This document shows positions 21,410 to 32,996 of a stretch of DNA of 64,000 nt, one piece after another; position 1 is the first letter of the stretch; each line of letters opens with the position of its first letter. The notes under the pieces were generated by a model. That model had not been told where the DNA came from, did not search any database, and was given only the letters and a program-made list of their open reading frames with translations. The translations under genes and the position numbers were made by a program. This stretch comes from Hemibagrus wyckioides (taxonomy: Eukaryota > Chordata > Actinopteri > Siluriformes > Bagridae), in the NCBI RefSeq assembly GCF_019097595.1, contig NC_080735.1, forward strand, positions 17,590,917-17,654,916, read 5' to 3'.

Positions 21410-21676
21410 TATGATTTTGTCCTGAATATGTTTCTATTTTTATGGTTAGTTATTCTGAACACTCTTGCTGCTGTGATCTATAAATTTCCCTCTGGGAGGA
21501 ATAAAGTGATCCATCAGTTATGACAGATTTAACTTGATTAATCGGTAGTAACTTGTAGTTTGTGTGTGTGTGTGTGTGTGTGAGAGAGAGTGAACGAATG
21601 TGAGTTACTTACCGGCGTGTGTAAGTCTCGTCAGTACAGTAAATACAGTCAGGACACCTGGAGTAATAAGGCGCAT
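11345..21676 (-). CDS. ifngr1: Interferon-gamma receptor 1 (ligand-binding chain)
   Basis: This is a type I membrane cytokine receptor that binds IFN-gamma and signals through JAK1 and STAT1. Exons in transcript order are 21676-21613, 16446-16329, 15910-15735, 15637-15486, 12998-12836, 12745-12603 and 11674-11345. The phases join exactly to give 381 residues. The seven-exon layout is the one I know for human IFNGR1. The signal peptide is MRLITPGVLTVFTVLTRLTHA (1-21). Two fibronectin type III modules cover about 24-225, and the transmembrane helix is about 231-254. The cytoplasmic tail ends SGYDRPHALL: Tyr361 to His365 match the STAT1 docking motif YDKPH of mammals. The JAK1 box (LPKS in human) is diverged around 266-285. 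The intron after the exon ending at 15486 appears to use a GC donor. Teleosts can have two IFNGR1 paralogues (CRFB13 and CRFB17); I cannot tell which this is. Confidence 0.9.
13000..15485. other. IFNGR1 intron 4 with CATC/CAAT minisatellite
   Basis: This is non-coding intron. The only structured part is 14555-14900, a degenerate array of CATC, CAAT and CCAT tetramers (ATCCATCAATCCATC-like) that yields spurious His/Ser/Ile-rich frames. No exon-like segment with paired splice sites was seen elsewhere in it. Confidence 0.7.
19092..19260 (-). repeat. (CAGA)n(TAGA)n compound microsatellite
   Basis: About ten CAGA repeats pass into about nine TAGA repeats and then into interrupted GGCA/GACA and GAGA tracts. 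Confidence 0.9.
20530..20737 (+). repeat. SINE-like dispersed repeat (family S1)
   Basis: It carries the same blocks as the copy at 9555-9789: TACAGCACAG, CCCCTGGAGCAGGGAGGGTT, GGGACTTGAACCCCGATC and AACCCAGAGCCTTAACCACT. It lies within IFNGR1 intron 1. Confidence 0.7.
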
Positions 21677-22302
21677 TGTGCCGAGCGGAAGACCACAGAG
21701 TTTCACTCAGTCATGGGTTCCTCTAAATCCACACTTATTAAATAACCCGGGGTGAAGTGTTTATAATAATCAGCCAGAAACACGAGGCAAGTCGAATAAA
21801 TAAATCCATCCAGAGTGCGCGCGTGCGTGTGTATATGTGTGCTGACGTGAAGCAGCTCCTCTCAGTGGAAACGCGGTCGTTAAGACAATCACACTGAAGC
21901 GGCTCACGTGTCCTCACTTCCGCGTGCTAACCCGCACCTTCCCGCATGCAGCGAGCCATAAACACCGAGCTGACCTTCTGTGTCAATCAGCAATGTGCCA
22001 ATTTAACACGCACGCCTGTAAATGACGATTAGAACACACTATTATGTCTTTATTTTTCACTCCACGTTTAATTTCAGGTCACAGACCAACAGGTAGACTT
22101 TACCTATGCGCATGCGCACTCGGGTCGTTCATCGCGTGCGTACTTTATACTGGTAGGTGTAATTACATTTAATGCACTACAATGATTCGACTCTTTGATT
22201 CGTTTAGACTGGATTTATTTTATTTCTAGTTAGAGATTTATCTTGATAAGGGTTTCTGTCTATCTATCTATCTATCTATCTACCTGTCTGTCTGTCTGTC
22301 TG

Positions 22303-22362
22303 TCTGTCTGTCTTGATAAGGGTTTTTGGAGACTCTTCCAGGAACAGTGGATGGTATACACA

Positions 22363-22397
<35 letters not shown>

Positions 22398-23373
22398 CCA
22401 GAGATAAGTTCCTCAGGAGATGAGAAGACGCGGATGTAAACACAGGACCAAAATACACAGACCTAAAGACATAAAAACCTTCGTTACGGATGAACACAAA
22501 ATCAACACTGATTTGTTATCTTCTATGATAAAGTCCTACAAAAGCTTGTCCGCTTTCAGTAAGCGCTTCATGCTGGTCAGGGAGGAGCGTGGGGAGAACG
22601 TGTGCAGAAAATCTGCGCAGTCTGTAATCCGAGCTCAGGATCAAATCAATGACACTGAAGCTGTGAGTCAACAAACAGACAGACAGATAGATAGATATAT
22701 ATATACAGTATCTCACAAAAGTGAGTACACCCCTCACATTTTTGTAAATATTTTTTTTATATCTTTTCATGTGACACACTGAAGAAAGTAGTGAGTGTAC
22801 AGCCTGTATAACAGTGTAAATTTGCTGTCCCCTTAAAATAACTCAACACACAGCCATTAATGTCGAAACTGTTGGCAACAAAAGTGAGTACACCCCTAAG
22901 TGGAAATGTCCAAATTGGGCCCAAAGTGTCAATATTTTGTGTGGCCACCATTATTTTCCAGCACTGCCTTAACCCTCTTGGGCATGGAGTTCACCAGAGC
23001 TTCACAGGTTGCCACTGGAGTCCTCTTCCCCTCCTCCATGATGACATCACAGAGCTGGTGGATCTTGGTTCTCCCCACGCTCCTCCCTGACCAGCATGAA
23101 GCGCTTACTGAAAGTGGACAAGCTTTTGTAGGACTTTATCATAGAAGATAACAAATCAGTGTTGATTTTGTGTTCATCCGTAACGAAGGTGTTACTTGAA
23201 ATTGTTTTTATGTCTTTAGGTCTGTGTATTTTGGTCCTGTGTTTATATCCGCGTCTTCTCATCTCCTGAGGAACTTATCTCTGGCTGTGTGTGTGTGTGT
23301 GTGTGTTTGTGTGTATACCATCCACTGTTCCTGGAAGAGTCTCTAAAAACCCTTATCAAGACAGACAGACAGG
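22303..23373. repeat. Large fold-back structure: ~290-bp inverted arms around a ~470-bp core
   Basis: The left arm (about 22303-22601) and right arm (about 23072-23373) are near-identical reverse complements, starting from the flanking (TCTG)n/(CAGA)n tract and CTTGATAAGGG and including a (CA)n/(GT)n run. Visible differences are a 15-nt insertion in the right arm (near 23189-23205), CA-tract length and a few substitutions. Both arms keep a reading frame beginning MRRRG(C/Y)KHRTKIHRPKDI: + strand from 22420 and - strand from 23262. The core is part of a Tc1-like element (22707-23071). The arm sequence itself belongs to no family I recognise. Confidence 0.8.
22707..23071 (+). mobile_element. 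Truncated Tc1-like element end (family B)
   Basis: It begins with the typical end CAGTATCTCACAAAAGTGAG and repeats ACAAAAGTGAGTACACCCCT internally at about 22879. It then continues through GTGTGGCCACCATTATTTTC and CTCTTGGGCATGGAGTTCAC. No transposase remains. The right end is cut where the right arm of the fold-back begins. Confidence 0.75.
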
Positions 23374-23463
23374 TAGATATATTTTATATATATATATATA
23401 GAGTGGGCTGCATTTAAAAATAAAAAACAAAAATATTCTTAGTCGCATTTTACAGCAAAAGCC

Positions 23464-24320
23464 ATGTTCTGCAGAGAGCTTCCAAAGCATCAGAGGGATC
23501 TCATGGTGAAAAGGTTTCAGTCAGGAAAAGGGTACAAAAGAATTTCCAAGGCATTAGATATAGCATGGAACACAGTGAAGACAGTCATCATCAAGTGGAG
23601 AAAATATAGTGCAGCAGTGACATTACCAAGAACCGGATGTCCCTCCAAAATTGATAACAAATTCAAGAAGAAACCTGGTCAGGGAGGCTGCCAAGAGGCC
23701 TACAGCAATAGTTAAAGGAGCTACAGGAATTTCTGGCTGTGTAGTACATGTGACGACAATCTCCTGTATTCTTCATATGTCTGGGCTATGGGGTAGGGTG
23801 GCAAGACGGAAGCCTTTTCTTACAAAGAAAGACATCCAGGCCTGGCCAAATTTTGCAAAAACAAATTTAAAGTATCCCAAAAGCATGTGGGGAAATGTGT
23901 TATGGTCTGATAAAACCAAGGATGAACTCTTCGGCCATAATTCCAAAAGGTATGTTTGATACAAAAACAACACTGCACATTACCTAAAGAACTCCATCCC
24001 CACAGTGAAGCATGGTGGTGGCAGCATCTCGCTTTGGGGCTGTTTTTCTTCAGCTGGAACTGGGGCCTTTGTCAAGGTGGAGGGAGTAATGAACAGTTCC
24101 AAATACCAAACAATCTTGGCACACAGCCTTCGGGCTTCTGCTAGAAAGCTGAGGATGAAGAGGAACTTCATCTTTCAGCATGACAACGACCCAAAGCATA
24201 GATCCAAATTAACAAAAGAATGGCTTCACCAGAAGAAGATTAAAGTTTTGGAATGGTCCAGCCAGAGCCCAGACCTGAATCTGCAGGGTGATCTGAACAG
24301 GGCTGTGCACAGGAGATGCC
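23464..24320 (+). pseudogene. Tc1-like transposase pseudogene (family C)
   Basis: A Tc1/mariner transposase broken by frameshifts. Pieces in order are ELPKHQRDLMVKRFQSGKGY and WNTVKTVIIKWRKY with a helix-turn-helix DNA-binding region (23464-23670), then VHVTTISCILHMSGLWGRVA and SKSMWGNVLWSDKTK (about 23735-23960), then VKHGGGSISLWGCFSSAG, FQHDNDPKHRSK and QSPDLNLQGDLNRAVHRRCP (24002-24330). The acidic residue at SD(K)TK, the DNDPKH and the SPDLN segments correspond to the catalytic core. The usual residues between the last Asn and the terminal part are deleted, and the 3' end runs into a CATC/TATC microsatellite. It is inactive. Confidence 0.85.
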
Positions 24321-25479
24321 CATCCATCCATCCATCCTATCTATCTATCTAAACCGTCCACATTTGACGTTCAAGAAACATTTATGTCCATTGTGTATGA
24401 ATGTTTCAGCATCTTCCATGAATCAAGATCTAAACATTTCCAACAAAAACATTAACTCTTGTTTAGAAAAACGAAGTTGTTTGCTCTGCCTCCAACTCAC
24501 CAGGATGCTGAGGCAAAATTCGAAAATCCTAACGTTGGATACTTAATATAGAAATGGATTGTTTCTTATCCTTTACTCTATATTCAGTTGATTTGAAAGG
24601 GAATGATTGGGAGAGAGGAATATTAAGCCTCTTAAAGGATTAAAGCAGCTGTCTGTTATTGGGGCAGATGTGAGGAGACACGAGTCTGGATGTGACCTCA
24701 GAATGTGTAAATAATCTGGTTCACAGGTCTGTGTGTGTGTTTGTTTGTGTAATAGTGAGACTGTTTTATCCTTAATACTTGAAATGACTTGAAACTTCCT
24801 CAGAATACAAATACACAAAATGGTTAGGGGTTCGATTCCTGACTCCACCCTGTGTGGGAGGAGTTTGCATGTTCCTAACCCTAACCACCCTGTGTAGGAT
24901 AAGTGCTATAGAAAACAGATGTAACTCCACAGTCAGTTTGTAAACCAGTCCTGATGTGAACTATATTCAGTTTATACTGATGCATACATTTGCAACATTT
25001 ATACTGATGCGTTTCTCTATTATCATTCCAAAGGATCAATTAAAAGAAAATGTGTGTTCTGTAAAACATGTTGCTGCTTGCCGTAGTGAAGAAAAAAACC
25101 TTTTTTCCACGCCAAAGCTTTTCAGCGTCGGTACACAGTGTGCAGTGTGTGTGGGTGTGTGTGTGTGGCTGTGAAAATCCCCTGTGAGGAAAACACCAGT
25201 GATGGGTCAAGGATGGCAGATGAGCTCAGAGCGGTTTCTCTAGATCAGATTACATTCCTGTTTCTTCATAAACTCCAGACGATTGTAAAAATAGGATAAA
25301 CAATGTGACACGTGATTCGTGAAACTATGCTGAAAAGGTAAAACATGCCGTGTGAAGCAGATTCAATTCAGTCTATTCGGAGACGTTTCCTAAACCTCCC
25401 TGCACTGGCGGGCGTAAATGTACGTCTGACAGTGAATGTCACGTCTCAGGCACATTTTAAATGAGATGAGATCTGTGGA

Positions 25480-25912
<433 letters not shown>

Positions 25913-25939
25913 CATGATCTGTGTATGACTATTATAACT

Positions 25940-26483
25940 TATTCTTCTTCTTTGGGCTTTTCCCTTCAGAGGTCTCCACAGCGAATCATCTCTCTCCACC
26001 TATCCCTATCTTCTGCATCCTCACACTTGCACCCACTAGCTTCATATCCTCATTTATTCCATCCATATACCTCCTCTTTGGCCTTCCTCTTTGTCTCCTG
26101 CCTGGCAGCTCCATGTCCAACATTCTCCTACCAATATACTCACTCTCCCTCCTCTGGACATGTCCAAACCATCTTAATCTGTCCTCCCTAACTTTGTCCC
26201 TCAAACATCCAACATGAGCCGTCCCTCTGATGGACTCGTTCCTAATCCTGTCCAACCGTGTCCCTCCCAAAGAGAACCTCAACATCTTCAGCTCTGCTAC
26301 CTCCAGCTCTGACTCCTGTCTCTTCCTCAGTGACACTGTCTCTAAACCATACAGCATGGCCGGTCTCACCACTTTCTTGTACACCTTCCCCTTGATTCTC
26401 ACCGATATCACACAGAACACCTTTCTCCACCCATTACAACCTGCCTGCACTCGCTTCTTTATCACTTTCCCACACTCTCCATC
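25940..26483 (-). pseudogene. LINE ORF C-terminal relic (RTE-like), minus strand
   Basis: Minus-strand protein AGCNGWRKV...KGKVYKKVVRPAMLYGLETV...RLDRIRNESIRGTAHV...RLRWFGHVQRRESEYIGRRM...GRPKRRYMDGINEDMK. This is the C-terminal region typical of RTE-type non-LTR retrotransposons of fish, with the RLRWFGHVxRR signature. It is 5'-truncated and frameshifted near its end. A close copy lies on the plus strand at 44797-45228. The LINE at 26484-28540 is inserted against it. Confidence 0.75.
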
Positions 26484-28540
26484 AATTCAATTTATTTTGT
26501 ATAGCGCCTTTTACAATGAACATTGTCTCAAAGCAGCTTTACAAAAGAAGAAAAACAGAGAAAGGGGAGAGGAAAAAATGAAAATAAAAAATAAAAATAA
26601 CTGAATAACTAGAAATAAGAATAAATCATTAAATTTAATAATTAAACTATTTTATCCCTAATGAGCAAGCCTGTGGCAAGGAAAAACTCCCTGGGATGGA
26701 ATAAGGAAGAAGCCTTGAGAGGAACCAGGCTCAGAAGGGAACCCATCCTCATTTGGGTGACACTAAACAGAAAATAACGTAACTGTAGCTGATTAATGTC
26801 CTTTCTACAACAGCAATCATGAGATCAAAATCATGAGATCATGAGCAATCATGCCCATGAGGAACTATTAGGTCATTGTAGTTTCTAAGGTCATTATAGA
26901 CACTAATTCCTTGCTGTCACAAGCTGACAGATGAAATGGCAGATCTGTGATGGTGTGAAAGTCCCCAAGTGGCTCTGTCCATGGCTGTCTCCTGGTTCAC
27001 ACAGATCCATCCACAGCATCAGTGGGCACCACCAAGCGACGAGACTCTGACCAGGGGTAGGGCAGTGGTCACAATGGAACTGGCAAACACTGGGAGCTCA
27101 GGAGTGGGGTGTATAGATCGACAGAGACAGACAGAGAGAGAAAGAGAAAGATATTAAGTATGATTCTGATCGTGTGATGTTTAAGACAATGTAAGATTAT
27201 GTAAAAAGTGCAGGTAGGGACTCCAGCAAGACTAGCTATGACAGCATAACTAAAAGGGAGAGAGCCAGAAGGTGACAGACATGAAGGCTTCCCGGGACAT
27301 AAAGCATCCAACCACTTCATAGTCAGCAAACCTGAGCGACTTGCGAGGGTGGTAAGGCGACAGCATCCAAACATCCCAGTACACCAAACACTCTATGACC
27401 ATGAACTTTCCATATCTGCTCCTTTACCTAAGAAAAATATACATTAAAAGCTTGACTAAACAAATGTGTCTTCAGCCTAGACTTAAACATTGAGACTGTG
27501 TCTGAATCCCGAACACTAACTGGAAGGCTGTTCCATAACTTTGGGGCTTTGAAAGAGAAAGCTCCACCCCCTGCTGTAGCCTTTGCTACTTGAGGTACTA
27601 CCAAGTAACCAGCACCCTTTGATTTGAGTAGGCGTGGGGGATCATAAAAGACTAAAAGATCGCTCAAGTACTGCGGCGCGAGCCCATTTAGTGCTTTATA
27701 GGTCAGTAACAGTATTTTATAATCAATGCAAAATTTGACTGGGAGCCAATGCAGTGTGGATAAAATAGGAGTGATGTGTTCATATCTTCTGCTTCTATTT
27801 AGGACTCTAGCTGCATTCTGGACTAACTGGAGCTTGTTTCTGCTCCTACTGGAACATCCAGACAGTAAGGCATTACAATAATCCAACCTAGAGGTAACAA
27901 AAGCATGAACTAGTTTCTCTGCATCATGAAGTGACATCATATTTCTTATCTTAGCAATATTTCTGAGATGGGAAAAGGCTACCCGAGTGATATTATCTAC
28001 ATGAGCTTCAAACGAAACACCAGAGTCAGTAATCACACCAAGATCTTTTACTGCTGGACAAGATGAAACCGAAAGACCATCCACCGTTACTCTGTAATCA
28101 GAAAGCTCACTTCTAGCTGCCTGTGGTCCTAGTACAAGCACCTCTGTCTTGTCCGAATTAAGCAGGAGGAAGTTAGTGGCCATCCAGTGTCTAATGTCCT
28201 TTACACATTCTTCTATCTTAATAAGCTGGTGTCTCTCATCTGACTTAGCTGAGACATATAGCTGTGTGTCATCTGCATAACAGTGGAAGCTAATACCATG
28301 TTTATGAATAATTGCAACAAGGGGTAGCATATATAGGGAGAAAAGCAGTGGGCCTAAAACAGAACCTTGTGGAACACCGAACATAACCTTGGTATGCATG
28401 GAGAAGTCACCGTTTAGATCTACAAACTGATAACGGTTAGTCAAATAAGACCTGATCCAGGAGAGGGCTGTTCCTTTAACACTAACAACATGTTCTAGCC
28501 TATCAAGTAGAACAGTGTGGTCAATGGTGTTACTACAAGT
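26484..28540 (-). mobile_element. 5'-truncated L2/CR1-type LINE, minus strand
   Basis: The reverse-transcriptase frame is open from about 28535 ([15 protein letters not shown]) through [14 protein letters not shown] to the stop at 27428, with no internal stop. It contains [19 protein letters not shown] and the catalytic box [12 protein letters not shown], followed by [18 protein letters not shown] and [15 protein letters not shown] [14 protein letters not shown]. It is followed (toward lower coordinates) by a 0.9-kb 3' UTR ending in the TTGAATTGA-type tail near 26484. It lacks the endonuclease and the RT N-terminus, so it cannot move by itself. Confidence 0.85.
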
Positions 28541-29427
28541 ACTTAAACTTCACCTCTTCTCCCTGTAATCTTATGTATGACTATTATATATTATTATTAT
28601 TATTATTAAAATATTATAGATTTTCTATATTTAATCAGAATGCTAGAATGAGATCAAGAGTAGATCTTATCACGTTCTGATGAACACAGACTGAATTTAG
28701 GGTGGACACAATTACTGTTCTCACAGGGTTTTCAGGATTAAGCAAAATAATTAATGTTTTGTCTAAAATTCAGAAAAAAGCCCTGGGGGTTTCTGCATAT
28801 GTTGACATAAAGAACTTAAGAACTTGTTGAATTTATCATGATAATCATCATGAATAGCATGAATGAGATTCGCCTCAGAGGTGTGACACTTGGTATTCTG
28901 CTATAAACTTATGCTTACTAAGCATAAGACATCTGACTGACCAGTGGTTTAACTCACGTTCACCTAAAGCCTTAAATAATCAACAAAGCCTGGGTCTCAC
29001 GCTGACTGACTCCACTCCAGGTACCGGTGTGTAAAGGATTAGTGTGATATGATTATTCACCATTATCTCTAGATGAAGGTTGCGGGTTCAGGTTGGCTCA
29101 GATGCAGATGAGACGACGTAGAGCTTAGAAACATGCATGAGGTCACATCCAAAGCTGGAACTTTGGATGCAGTCTGTGTGCTAGTGTACCAGTGTCCATG
29201 TGTTCATTGATAGAGACTTTAACCTTTTCAAACCGAAGCCTATACCTGACAAAATTTTACAATTATACAGAATATATCTCTTTGAATTCTGTCTAAAAAT
29301 TCAAGAAATCTGTTGTATAATTTCTCACCATTAAAGCATTTTTGTATGCTGCTCTGGATTAAGGACGTCTTCCAAATGCCATGAAAATAAAAGTATAAAT
29401 ATAAAGGTCAGTGTTATTAAGCTGAAG

Positions 29428-29430
29428 GTT

Positions 29431-29525
<95 letters not shown>

Positions 29526-29526
29526 G
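29428..29526 (+). repeat. (TTTC)n microsatellite
   Basis: A pure TTTC array of about 24 copies. Confidence 0.95.
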
Positions 29527-29904
29527 ATCTTATACATTGACATTACTAGCTTTAATTAATTTCTCAGCATTTAAACATTTTTGTATGTCTCTCTGGACTA
29601 AATGCTAAATGTCTCCCAAATGCTGTAAATATAAATATCAATGTAAATGAAAGACAAAAAAGTGCAGGTCTCTGTTATTCCACTAGAGAGCAGAGTACAG
29701 CCTTACACTCTATAAACGAGTCATGGCTCAATAGCGAGGGAAACATTTGACATACAGTTTATTTTTAATTAAGTTAAATATAATCTAAAGAGTTTAAGGC
29801 GCTTCACACACACACAAACACACACACACACACACACACGCGCGCACACACACACCAAAATCAGAACATATTGCTAAACACATTAATGTTAGTTGATTTG
29901 TCAT

Positions 29905-30045
29905 TAGCTTGTGATGGACTGGTGACCTGTCCAGGGTGTACCCCTGCCTTTCGCCCAATGTGTGCTGGGATAGGCTCCAGCAGATCCCTGTGACCCTAAT
30001 TAGGAATAAAGCGCGTACAGAAGATGGATGGATGGATGGATGTCA
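29905..30045 (+). mobile_element. Non-LTR retrotransposon 3' tail with (GGAT)n
   Basis: GACTGGTGACCTGTCCAGGG, TGTGCTGGGATAGGCTCCAG and GACCCTAATTAGGAATAAAG lead into (GATG)n. This is the common teleost LINE 3' tail. An inverted copy is at 43190-43320. The preceding (CA)n tract is 29810-29860. Confidence 0.7.
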
Positions 30046-30846
30046 TTAGTCACTAAATTTATTAGTTTTGGCGTAATGCACAAATCAAGTATTATTACAA
30101 TTAGCTTTAATGTTCAGGTCTGGAGATGTTGATTCAGAGGCACAGGAGGTCATTTTGGTGCCCAATGCCTCCAGGGTCTGGGGTTTGAACCTCATGATGA
30201 TGCTTGATGCCTCCAGGGTCTGGGGTTCGAACCTGACTTCCAATCACTGCATGTGCAGAGATTCATATTTGTTTACTTTCTTCCTTCCGCCTCCTAAAAA
30301 CGAGCTGGTAGATGAATGGATTTCTCTAAATTACCTGTAAATGTGATTGGTGTGTGTGTGTGTGTTGTCCTCACTGATTTCTCCTTTACAGCACCAGAAG
30401 GATTCATTCATTTCTATCCACACAGTCCACTCGGTGACTCTGGACCCCTGGTATAACTGAAGGTCAGACGTCCTATTTAGCTTAATGACTTCTTGTTTTT
30501 CACAAATAAATATTTACCCTGTTCACTAATCCCGTCTCTCAGAGTGCCTCCAACATCTGCTTGTTAAGGTGGCCACGCAATTCCTACACACACACACACA
30601 CACGTGATAATGCTTAGCGTTTTGATTATCCCCCAGACAGTCCACTCCACATGCTCGTGTTCATCATCGCCGCTCACACTGTCGCTTCCCCCCCGCACAC
30701 ACTCTCCATTAAAAGTAGGCCAGCTGCAAATCCCTGACAGATGAGTTTGTCTGTGTTTTTATCTTTCACGCAACGGCTTTGGCTGGCCGATGCCCTGGAA
30801 TCTGTTGATCTGCAAGTGTTAGCATGTGAGAGAGTGCTTACATACC

Positions 30847-30877
<31 letters not shown>

Positions 30878-31025
30878 AGATTTCAGAAGACCCGACCCGA
30901 CCGCCTTCTCTGGTAAATCTCCGCTCGATCTTCAGAGACTCTGCAGCTCTTTTCCTTCATTTCCATCCGTTCAGAGTGGAGATCTTTTTCTTTATTCAGT
31001 TTTGATTTTTTCTTCACTGAAAAGA

Positions 31026-31284
31026 ATGAGAAAGCTTCCAGAAAGCAGCTGGATGAAATTCGGTCCTGCAGGAAGAGGATCTTATGACTGGATGGCAGGA
31101 GCTTCATCACCACCTCCTGAGGAAAAACAGCTGCAGGTGAACCGCACTGGGCATCACTGTGTACTGTTACTGTTTTATTTTAATCTTCTTTCTTTCTTTC
31201 TTTCTTTCTTTCTTTGTTTCATCCATCCCTCCATCCTTCTTTCTTTCTTTCTTTCTTTCTTTCTTTCATCCATCCCTCCATCCT

Positions 31285-31320
<36 letters not shown>

Positions 31321-31339
31321 TCATCCATCCCTCCATCCT

Positions 31340-31371
<32 letters not shown>

Positions 31372-31641
31372 TCATCCATCCCTCCATCCTTCTTTCTTTC
31401 TTTCTTTCTTTCTTTAGAATTTATTATTTTTTTATTTATTACTTTCTTTCTTTCTTTAGATATTATTTCTAGGGATAATAATTTATAATGAATGGTGTAT
31501 TATGGACTTATTAATAATTCATGGTGTGTTGTGTTTTCCAATCTGGACCTTGCTTTGACTTGAGATGTTCCTGGTATGAAGGCTTGCTGCCAGCATTTAA
31601 ATAAATAAATAAGTAAATAAGTAAGTAAGTAAATAAGTAAG

Positions 31642-31673
<32 letters not shown>

Positions 31674-32865
31674 CATAAGAAATTGATCACAACTGAGCAA
31701 AGGTTTAAGGTTCAAACTGTTTTTAAAAAAATTGTTTTCATTTCTTTATCTATAACCATCATTTCTAGAAACTCCTTCAGCTGCATTTTCACTCTCCTGA
31801 CCACTTGGTTGTGCCAGAGAGTCTCTACAAACTGGCTCGGATCTGCGCTCGGTTCATTTCCCCCATCGCTGTTGCTCTTCTTGGTCCTAATCATGTTTGC
31901 TCTCGTGTAAATACACACACAACGTCTCAGCACCTTTCACTATTCTACCTGCTTTCATTTGGAGAGAAAAAAACAGGGCTAATGAAAGGTCATCAGATGA
32001 GACCGCTAACCAGAGGGATTTCAGAGGATTAGAGTCTAAGCTATCTGAAACGCAGCATTATCTGATTAACATTAATGCAGAGGGAGATATGACTTGATTG
32101 ATCCTGGAGGCTGAATGAAATTATTTTTATTTTCGATAGTTAATGTACATAAAAGCTCCTGAGTAGTCAAAAAAATAGACTAATATTCAACAGCAACTTC
32201 TTACAAGAGAACTTTCCTTATACTATAAATATATAAATTGATCTCTAGACTCATCCTATGTTTTCTAGTTTAAAAAACCCTTTGTAGTACCATTTATAGT
32301 AGGGTTATATACTTAGACTGACTGCTAAATAAATCGTCTTTAGAAAGCAACCATCTCGACCATCTTGACCATCTCAGGAACCCCTGAGGAATCTATTAAT
32401 TAAAGACAGTAAAAGTTTACCTCTGTATATCCTTGTGTGCAGGGTTACCACTGGAATGAGCTCTTAACCGAGCAGGATGCGAAGACCGAGATCATCTTGT
32501 ACATCATCCTCCCTCTGGTGTTGCTCTTCATCTTCTGCCTGACAGCCTTCCTGATCTACCAGAGATGCTCGCGCGGCAAGCTCAGTTTGGCCAATATCAT
32601 TGCACTGGATCTTCAGGATACAGACAGCAGTGCCGAGATTCTGGCTTCACTCACCGCCAACGCCGAGCGTCTGAACAGCACCAGCTCCGACACGTCTGAC
32701 GGCGTTTTCCTTATGGTCTACCTTCCGCCGCCCTATGAGGAAACGCTGACCAAGATAACCCGGGCTGCCAGCCTCACCAGCGGCAAAGATGTGGAGTGCA
32801 TAAAGATGGAAGATCTCGAGGCTAAACTGTGTCCAGAACTCAAATCCAGAGGGCATTACGTCTAA
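31026..32865 (+). CDS. smim28: SMIM28-like small single-pass membrane protein
   Basis: Two coding exons, 31026-31136 and 32443-32865, join in phase 0 (CAG/GTGAAC and GTGCAG/GGT) and give 177 residues. Exon 1 encodes MRKLPESSWMKFGPAGRGSY and ends EEKQLQ. From memory this matches the N-terminus of mammalian small integral membrane protein 28 (SSWKKFGHAGRGTYEWL...ETQLQ). Exon 2 has an acidic juxtamembrane stretch and one hydrophobic helix (about 54-76, IILYIILPLVLLFIFCLTAF). A cytoplasmic-type tail begins QRCSRGK and carries a PPxY motif (PPPYEE, 132-137), which in other proteins binds WW domains of NEDD4-like ligases. There is no signal peptide, so the N-terminus is probably extracellular (type III). 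Biological role unknown to me. The intron carries TTTC and AAAT arrays. Confidence 0.75.
31189..31460 (+). repeat. (TTTC)n with regularly spaced ATCCATCCCTCC blocks
   Basis: Runs of TTTC are interrupted four times by CATCCATCCCTCCATCC, giving a higher-order unit of about 50-55 bp. It lies in the SMIM28-like intron. The Phe/Leu/Ser-only frames over it are artefacts. Confidence 0.9.
31598..31672 (+). repeat. (AAAT)n/(AAGT)n microsatellite
   Basis: Interleaved AAAT and AAGT tetramers in the SMIM28-like intron. Confidence 0.9.
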
Positions 32866-32996
32866 CCGAGTCACAGTAGTCTGGAAGCGATGGTACATTT
32901 ACCGAGACTTTTATCCTAGAGATCACGTCTGTATTGTCACCAACAAACAAAGTTTCTGTTTCACCCTAAGAAAGGAGAAGGCAGTAACTGATCACA

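Larger units (their letters stand above)
16447..21612. other. IFNGR1 intron 1 (5.2 kb), repeat-rich
   Basis: It contains a (CAGA)n(TAGA)n microsatellite (19092-19260), a SINE tail (19935-20000, with GCATATGCCCTTATCCAGA-like sequence), an S1 repeat (20530-20737), a (TC)n(TA)n tract (20997-21050), a LINE-tail-like block (21110-21355), a (TA)n run (21376-21404) and a retrotransposon tail near 21478-21515. No additional coding exon is required, because exons 1 and 2 join in phase. Confidence 0.7.

Noticed and set aside
22420..22782. Calling the 120-residue frame in the fold-back arm a gene
   Set aside because: Its 3' part runs into a microsatellite and a Tc1 end and I know no homologue. It is kept as a finding rather than a gene.
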